Source: Lachnospiraceae bacterium AM93-12TA
GTDB lineage: Bacteria; Bacillota; Clostridia; Lachnospirales; Lachnospiraceae
DNA: 27,455 nt
Reading direction: 5' to 3'
Assembly: GCA_027698105.1 (NCBI GenBank)
Contig: JAQERH010000037.1
Coordinates: 1 to 27,455 of the forward strand
Shown: positions 23,889 to 27,455 of the stretch, piece after piece
Numbering within the stretch: position 1 is the stretch's first letter
Layout: each line of letters starts with the position of its first letter
The notes under the pieces: model-generated
Seen by the model: the letters and a program-made list of their open reading frames with translations, nothing else
Database searches by the model: none
What the model was told of the DNA's origin: nothing
Made by a program: the position numbers and the translations under genes

Positions 23889-23965
23889 TTCCGTCTCCTA
23901 CGTTCCTTCTGTAGTTTTAAACGAGCCAGCCTCCCCTCTGTCTTCACAAAATTAAATTAATTTTT

Positions 23966-24601
23966 TTAAACTCCAGCTCTGGCGCAGATATCAGCCAGGC
24001 AGCAGCCCTCGCAGCGGGGCTTTGTTCTGGCCGTGCAGACATCCCGTCCGTGGTAAACCAGACGGTGGCAGAAATCGCTGCCCTCTTTTGGCGGAACCAG
24101 CTTCCACAGAATCATCTCTACCTTTTTAGGATCCTTAATGCCATCTGCGATGCCAATTCGATTGACCAGGCGGATACAATGGGTATCTGTCACCATAGCC
24201 GGTTTTCCAAACACGTCCCCCATAATCAGATTTGCACTTTTTCTGCCTACGCCCGGCAGAGATAAAAGGGCATCAAAATCATCCGGAACCCTGCTGTCAA
24301 ACTGATCCCGCAGCATTTTCATACAGGCGCTGATATCCCTGGCTTTGCTCCTTCCCAGACCGCAGGGCCTTACAATAGCTTCAATTTCCTCCACCGGCGC
24401 ATTAGCCAGGGCATCCACATCCGGAAATTTCGCATATAAATCCTTTACTACTACATTTACTCTGGCATCTGTACACTGGGCCGCCAGACGGACGCTGACT
24501 AACAGCTTCCAGGCATCGTTGTAATCCAGAGTACAGACGGCCAGCGGATATTCCTTTTTCAGTCTTTCTATCACTTCCAGCGTAAGTTCTTCTTTTGTCA
24601 T
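23966..24601 (-). CDS. nth: endonuclease III
   Basis: 211-residue DNA glycosylase/AP lyase for oxidised pyrimidines. Helix-hairpin-helix LPGVGRKSAN contains the catalytic Lys121; the catalytic Asp139 lies in MVTDTHCIR. The C-terminal iron-sulphur cluster cysteines are Cys189, 197, 200 and 206, spaced C-x7-C-x2-C-x5-C instead of the usual x6 first gap. GAGGAGGA precedes the ATG. It is divergent from the purine permease and 135 nt upstream of the adaptor gene on the same strand. Confidence 0.95.
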   Translation of the reverse strand: MTKEELTLEVIERLKKEYPLAVCTLDYNDAWKLLVSVRLAAQCTDARVNVVVKDLYAKFPDVDALANAPVEEIEAIVRPCGLGRSKARDISACMKMLRDQFDSRVPDDFDALLSLPGVGRKSANLIMGDVFGKPAMVTDTHCIRLVNRIGIADGIKDPKKVEMILWKLVPPKEGSDFCHRLVYHGRDVCTARTKPRCEGCCLADICARAGV

Positions 24602-24648
24602 ACTGATTATTCCTCCTCTGTCATATTCATGATTTGTCCTGTCTTGTT

Positions 24649-24676
24649 ATTGTACGATAAAGAAAGCCGGCTGTAA
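24649..24676 (-). promoter_or_regulatory. putative promoter of nth
   Basis: Minus-strand TTACAG (24676-24671) and TACAAT (24654-24649) with a 16-bp spacer, about 48 bp before the start codon at 24601. Confidence 0.5.
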
Positions 24677-24702
24677 CTATATTTTTCGGTGTTTCCCTAG
24701 GA

Positions 24703-24726
24703 ATTTTCAAGAAAATCGGTTAGAAT
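24703..24726 (+). promoter_or_regulatory. inverted repeat and possible -10 before the purine permease
   Basis: ATTTTC-AA-GAAAAT (24703-24716) is followed by TAGAAT (24721-24726), a -10-like element, with no fair -35. The palindrome could be an operator. The 204-bp divergent region 24602-24805 shows no guanine-aptamer core (no GTTTCTACC-type joining segment), although NCS2 genes in this group often have one. Confidence 0.3.
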
Positions 24727-24805
24727 AGACCTCGTTTCCATTAACAAACCGTAGATTTTTTCTATTTGATGAAAAATGCGGAATTTTTACAGGAGGATTA
24801 AGAGT

Positions 24806-26170
24806 ATGGAACACTTTTTCAAGCTCAAAGAGCATGGAACTGATGTCCGCACAGAAATCATTGCGGGCGTAACTACCTTTATGACCATGGCCTACATTTT
24901 AGCAGTCAATCCTGCCATGCTGGGTCCTGACGGTGCAGGAATGGATTCCGGCGCTGTATTCACAGCAACTGCGCTGGCATCTGCTGTCGCTTCCTTTTTA
25001 ATGGCATTTCTGGCCAACCTTCCCTTCGTGCTGTCTGCAGGTATGGGATTAAATGCCTATTTCGCCTACACCGTCTGCGGCAGTATGGGATACAGCTGGG
25101 AGGTGGCGCTGACTGCTGTCTTTGTCGAGGGAATTATTTTCATTCTGCTCTCTCTGACAAGAGTAAGGGAAGCCCTCTTCAATGCAATTCCAGGTACACT
25201 GAAAATTGCTGTAGCCGTAGGAATCGGCCTTTTCATCACCTTTATCGGCCTTCAGAACGCTCACATTGTGGTGGCTTCCTCCACTCTTGTAAGCCTGTTC
25301 TCTTTCCGGGGAGCTGTAAAAGCCGGAACCTTCTCCTCAGAGGGAATTACCGTACTTCTGGCCTTGATCGGAATTATCATCACCTCTGTGCTTCTCATCA
25401 AGCGGGTGAAGGGAAATATCCTGATCGGTATTCTGGCAACCTGGGGACTTGGAATGATCTGCCAGGCGGCTGGACTCTATGTGCCCAACCCTGAAGCAGG
25501 TTTTTACAGCCTCTTTCCAAGTGCCATTATTTCTATGCCAGCATCTGTGGCTCCTACGTTTATGAAGATGGATTTTTCCATTGTTGGAACCCTGAATTTT
25601 GCAGTCGTTATCTTCGCATTCCTGTTTGTCGATATGTTCGACACGCTTGGAACCTTAATCGGATGCGCTTCCAAGGCAGATATGCTGGATGAAAACGGCA
25701 GACTTCCAAAAATCAGAAGTGCCCTGTTTGCAGATGCGGTTGGAACGACTCTGGGAGCTGCCCTGGGAACCTCCACCATTACAACCTTTGTGGAGTCCTC
25801 CTCTGGTATCGCAGAAGGCGGAAGAACAGGTCTTACTTCCATAACAGCCGGCATCCTCTTCCTGGTAGCTCTCTTTTTATCACCTGTATTCTTAGCAATA
25901 CCGGCTTTTGCTACTGCTCCTGCTCTGATCGTAGTAGGATTCCTGATGATGCAGCAGGTAATTAAAATTCAGTGGGAGAATCTGGCGGAGGCAATCCCAG
26001 CCTTTATTGCTATCGCTGCCATGCCTTTTATGTACTCGATTTCTGAAGGTATCTCCATGGGTGTTATCTCTTATGTTCTGATTCACCTGCTCACAGGAAA
26101 GGCTAAGGACAACACACCGCTGATGTATGTGCTGACTGTGCTGTTTATTCTAAAATACATATTCCTGTAA
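24806..26170 (+). CDS. NCS2 family purine permease (guanine/hypoxanthine type)
   Basis: 454-residue transporter with about 12-14 hydrophobic segments. Family features: FKLKEHGTDVRTEIIAG N-terminus, TTFMTMAYILAVNP, GMGLNAYFAY, the acidic motif FLFVDMFDTLGTL, and GTSTITTFVESSSGIAEGGR. These fit the AzgA/PbuG branch, which imports guanine, hypoxanthine or adenine with protons. The ATG at 24806 follows AGGAGG by 9 nt; the in-frame ATG at 24776 contains that site inside its reading frame and is rejected. It ends at a strong terminator. Confidence 0.95.
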   Translation: MEHFFKLKEHGTDVRTEIIAGVTTFMTMAYILAVNPAMLGPDGAGMDSGAVFTATALASAVASFLMAFLANLPFVLSAGMGLNAYFAYTVCGSMGYSWEVALTAVFVEGIIFILLSLTRVREALFNAIPGTLKIAVAVGIGLFITFIGLQNAHIVVASSTLVSLFSFRGAVKAGTFSSEGITVLLALIGIIITSVLLIKRVKGNILIGILATWGLGMICQAAGLYVPNPEAGFYSLFPSAIISMPASVAPTFMKMDFSIVGTLNFAVVIFAFLFVDMFDTLGTLIGCASKADMLDENGRLPKIRSALFADAVGTTLGAALGTSTITTFVESSSGIAEGGRTGLTSITAGILFLVALFLSPVFLAIPAFATAPALIVVGFLMMQQVIKIQWENLAEAIPAFIAIAAMPFMYSISEGISMGVISYVLIHLLTGKAKDNTPLMYVLTVLFILKYIFL

Positions 26171-26178
26171 TACTGTAT

Positions 26179-26235
26179 AAAAAGAGAACTTTTCCTGTTC
26201 TGAACTGAAAGTCACCGGAAAAGTTCTCTTTTTTT
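26179..26235 (+). terminator. intrinsic terminator of the purine permease gene
   Basis: A 17-bp perfect stem (26179-26195 with 26217-26233) around a 21-nt loop ends in a run of T, 9 nt after the stop codon. The A-run on the left arm would also let it work on the other strand. Confidence 0.9.
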
Positions 26236-26274
26236 CTGCCGCGCTGCAATATTTCGATATCTTTTTATTTCTGC

Positions 26275-26302
26275 TTGAATTAGCAGAGAAACGTGCTATA
26301 CT
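26275..26302 (+). promoter_or_regulatory. promoter of tRNA-Gly(CCC)
   Basis: TTGAAT (26275-26280) and TATACT (26297-26302), 16-bp spacer, ending 8 bp before the tRNA. The -35 lies within a small inverted repeat CTGCT/AGCAG (26271-26286). Confidence 0.75.
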
Positions 26303-26310
26303 AGTGATAT

Positions 26311-26381
26311 GCAGATATGGTTCATCGGTAGAACGCCAGCTTCCCAAGCTGGAAAGGCGGGTCCGACTCCCGTTATCTGCT
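26311..26381 (+). tRNA. tRNA-Gly (anticodon CCC)
   Basis: Acceptor arms 26311-26317 and 26374-26380 pair fully. The anticodon stem CCAGC/GCTGG encloses TTCCCAA. No CCA is encoded. It is the only + strand tRNA of the cluster. Confidence 0.96.
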
Positions 26382-26415
26382 TATTTTTATGCCTTGTATT
26401 TTCTCTGTATACGAA

Positions 26416-26453
26416 AACAGCGGAATTCCTTTCAACTAAGGAATTCCGCTGTT
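26416..26453. terminator. hairpin terminator between tRNA-Gly(CCC) and tRNA-Lys
   Basis: A 16-bp perfect stem (26416-26431 with 26438-26453) and 6-nt loop. On the minus strand it is followed by T4 and should end the six-tRNA transcript; on the plus strand the U-run is poor. Confidence 0.8.
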
Positions 26454-26462
26454 CATAAGACC

Positions 26463-26535
26463 TGAGGCATCGGGGATTCGAACCCCGGACAACTTGATTA
26501 AAAGTCAAGTGCTCTACCGACTGAGCTAATACCCC
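26463..26535 (-). tRNA. tRNA-Lys (anticodon TTT)
   Basis: 73 nt with D-arm TAGCTCAGTCGGTAGAGC, anticodon loop CTTTTAA and T-arm GGGGTTCGAATCCCC. Discriminator A. Last gene of the minus-strand tRNA run. Confidence 0.97.
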
Positions 26536-26545
26536 ATAATATAAA

Positions 26546-26617
26546 CTGGGCTAGTTGGATTCGAACCAACGAATGCAGGAGTCAAAGTCCTGTGCCTTAC
26601 CGCTTGGCGATAGCCCA
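26546..26617 (-). tRNA. tRNA-Gln (anticodon TTG)
   Basis: Acceptor TGGGCTA/TAGCCCA with discriminator G, as usual for tRNA-Gln. Anticodon stem CAGGA/TCCTG encloses CTTTGAC. The U1-A72 first pair is also typical of this tRNA. Confidence 0.96.
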
Positions 26618-26635
26618 ACAAAACCCATTCGGGAG

Positions 26636-26710
26636 GGTGGGTATAGGGATTCGAACCCTAGGCCTCCAGAGCCACAATCTGGCGCGCTAACCAACTGCGC
26701 TATACCCACC
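26636..26710 (-). tRNA. tRNA-His (anticodon GTG)
   Basis: Anticodon stem CCAGA/TCTGG encloses TTGTGGC. An extra 5' G at position -1 faces C73, the identity pair of tRNA-His. Confidence 0.96.
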
Positions 26711-26718
26711 ATAAAACA

Positions 26719-26747
26719 AATCCGAAGGGATTTAATCCTTTCGGATT
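26719..26747 (-). other. hairpin between tRNA-Arg and tRNA-His
   Basis: A 12-bp stem (26719-26730 with 26736-26747, one G-U) and 5-nt loop, followed on the minus strand by a short T4 tract. It could be a partial terminator or an RNA-processing site in the tRNA precursor. Confidence 0.5.
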
Positions 26748-26750
26748 CAA

Positions 26751-26824
<74 letters not shown>

Positions 26825-26925
26825 ATATGTTTTTTTGTGGAGACTGCCAAACAAATTGACATTTCACTTTTTCCTGCAGGGCTCACTGCCAACTGCTGTG
26901 TACATCAGCTTTCACCTTTGTACAG

Positions 26926-26996
26926 AGCGGGTGATGGGAATCGAACCCACGTATCCAGCTTGGAAGGCTGGTGTTCTACCATTGAACTACACCCGC
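26926..26996 (-). tRNA. tRNA-Gly (anticodon TCC)
   Basis: 71 nt. Anticodon stem CCAGC/GCTGG encloses CTTCCAA; acceptor GCGGGTG/CACCCGC. A second glycine tRNA within 700 bp of the CCC isoacceptor on the other strand. Confidence 0.97.
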
Positions 26997-27003
26997 ATAT
27001 TCA

Positions 27004-27078
27004 TCGGGGTGACAGGATTCGAACCTGCGACCTCCTGGTCCCAAACCAGGCGCTCTAGCCAAGCTGAGCCACACCCCG
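27004..27078 (-). tRNA. tRNA-Pro (anticodon TGG)
   Basis: 75 nt. Anticodon stem CCTGG/CCAGG encloses TTTGGGA; acceptor CGGGGTG/CACCCCG, discriminator A. First gene of the minus-strand run, 7 nt from tRNA-Gly(TCC). Confidence 0.97.
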
Positions 27079-27092
27079 TTTTCTGATAGGGC

Positions 27093-27112
27093 TTTATGAA
27101 TTGTTTCATAAA
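27093..27112 (-). other. hairpin in the tRNA operon leader
   Basis: TTTATGAA and TTCATAAA form an 8-bp perfect stem with a 4-nt loop, in the roughly 97-nt leader between the promoter start site and tRNA-Pro. Probably part of precursor folding or processing. Confidence 0.45.
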
Positions 27113-27181
27113 ACTTTATCAATTTTTCCTTTGCTCTCTTCGGAAGGCTTTTTCGGAAGCGCTTCGTTTCAAGCAAGGACT

Positions 27182-27210
27182 ATTATATACTATAGCAACC
27201 CCAATGTCAA
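27182..27210 (-). promoter_or_regulatory. consensus sigma-A promoter of the tRNA operon
   Basis: Minus-strand TTGACA (27210-27205), a 17-bp spacer and TATAAT (27187-27182): an exact match to the consensus. It drives tRNA-Pro, Gly, Arg, His, Gln and Lys, with start near 27175. Confidence 0.93.
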
Positions 27211-27369
27211 CATTTTTTACAACTTTTTTCATCTAATTTTTTATCTTTTTTTCTTTTTTTGTCAGTTTTTTTATCTTTAATAACAATATAACCCTGTCAT
27301 TTTTTATTTATATCGAATTTTTGTCACTAAATATTTTTTCACTTCTTTTTTGCCTTCTTGAATAACTTT
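27211..27369. other. very AT-rich intergenic spacer
   Basis: Long T-runs on the plus strand, stops in all frames and no gene or RNA that I can support. Such A-tracts upstream of a stable-RNA promoter can act as an UP element for RNA polymerase. Confidence 0.55.
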
Positions 27370-27455
27370 TTATATTTTCAGCGCTTCGTCCATCAAAACC
27401 CCCAAATAATCATCCACCCGCATAGCGGGTGGTTTTTCCTTTTCGGGCATAGCCC
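27370..27455 (-). CDS. possible 3' end of a truncated gene at the window edge
   Basis: An open frame enters from the right edge and stops at TAA 27370-27372. Its last residues (MRVDDYLGVLMDEALKI) look like ordinary protein and GC rises sharply relative to the spacer. Too short to assign. The same stretch carries the hairpins at 27414-27455, which argues against plain coding sequence. Confidence 0.3.
   Translation of the reverse strand, partial: AMPEKEKPPAMRVDDYLGVLMDEALKI
27414..27440 (+). terminator. hairpin with T-run at the right edge
   Basis: CCACCCGC and GCGGGTGG form an 8-bp stem with a 3-nt loop, followed by TTTTT on the plus strand. No plus-strand gene precedes it. A second hairpin, GGGC-ATA-GCCC (27445-27455), follows and is cut by the edge. 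Either a terminator for something unseen or the structured end of a mobile element. Confidence 0.45.

Noticed and set aside
24602..24805. Guanine riboswitch before the purine permease
   Set aside because: I looked for the P2/P3 loops and the joining segments of the purine aptamer and found none.

Overview
The window looks like chromosomal DNA from a Gram-positive anaerobe of the class Clostridia, most likely family Lachnospiraceae. Grounds: moderate GC, strong AGGAGG-type ribosome binding sites, a Lachnospiraceae-style divergent NAD-dependent DNA ligase, an acetyl-CoA-type MetA (Glu111), an HPr with both His15 and Ser46, a CwlC-like amidase with SPOR repeats and no signal peptide, and a cdaA-cdaR pair. 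The taxonomic call is from recall of protein families, not a search. Most genes lie on the minus strand.

Layout. 185-769 (+) is a lone papain-like (C39-type) cysteine peptidase homologue ending at a strong bidirectional terminator (785-841). 870-4839 (-) is a compact run: metA, a PIN-like protein with a long charged tail, a small two-helix membrane protein, a transglutaminase-like protein and a 96-residue unknown. 4918-8702 (-) holds dapF, a CwlC-like amidase and ligA. 8939-9811 (-) is a second DapF-fold protein in which both catalytic cysteines are serine. It is divergent from an AraC-family regulator (9964-10857, +), and the shared intergenic region carries two perfect 13-bp direct repeats with a 21-bp period. 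10829-14610 (-) encodes an AI-2E family membrane protein, a class I aminotransferase and a lone oligosaccharide repeat-unit polymerase-like protein.

14745-20423 (-) is a probable six-gene operon behind an extended -10 promoter: two unknown membrane proteins, cdaA (diadenylate cyclase), cdaR (YbbR regulator), ptsH (HPr) and ptsI (Enzyme I). It puts c-di-AMP synthesis and the general PTS proteins in one putative transcript. 20577-23830 (-) is a MacA/MacB-like export system (adaptor, ATPase, permease). Its adaptor appears to carry a one-base frameshift near the C-terminus in a run of four C (22657-22660). 23966-24601 (-) is endonuclease III, divergent from an NCS2 purine permease (24806-26170, +).

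The right end is a tRNA cluster: tRNA-Gly(CCC) on + and Pro-Gly-Arg-His-Gln-Lys on -, driven by a perfect consensus promoter (TTGACA-N17-TATAAT). Beyond it lies a very AT-rich spacer and, at the edge, a GC-rich segment with tandem hairpins that may be the end of a truncated gene or mobile element.

The best candidates for undescribed biology are the Ser/Ser DapF paralogue with its AraC regulator and repeat operator, and the cda-pts operon with its two unknown membrane proteins. I saw no CRISPR array, prophage or complete transposon.
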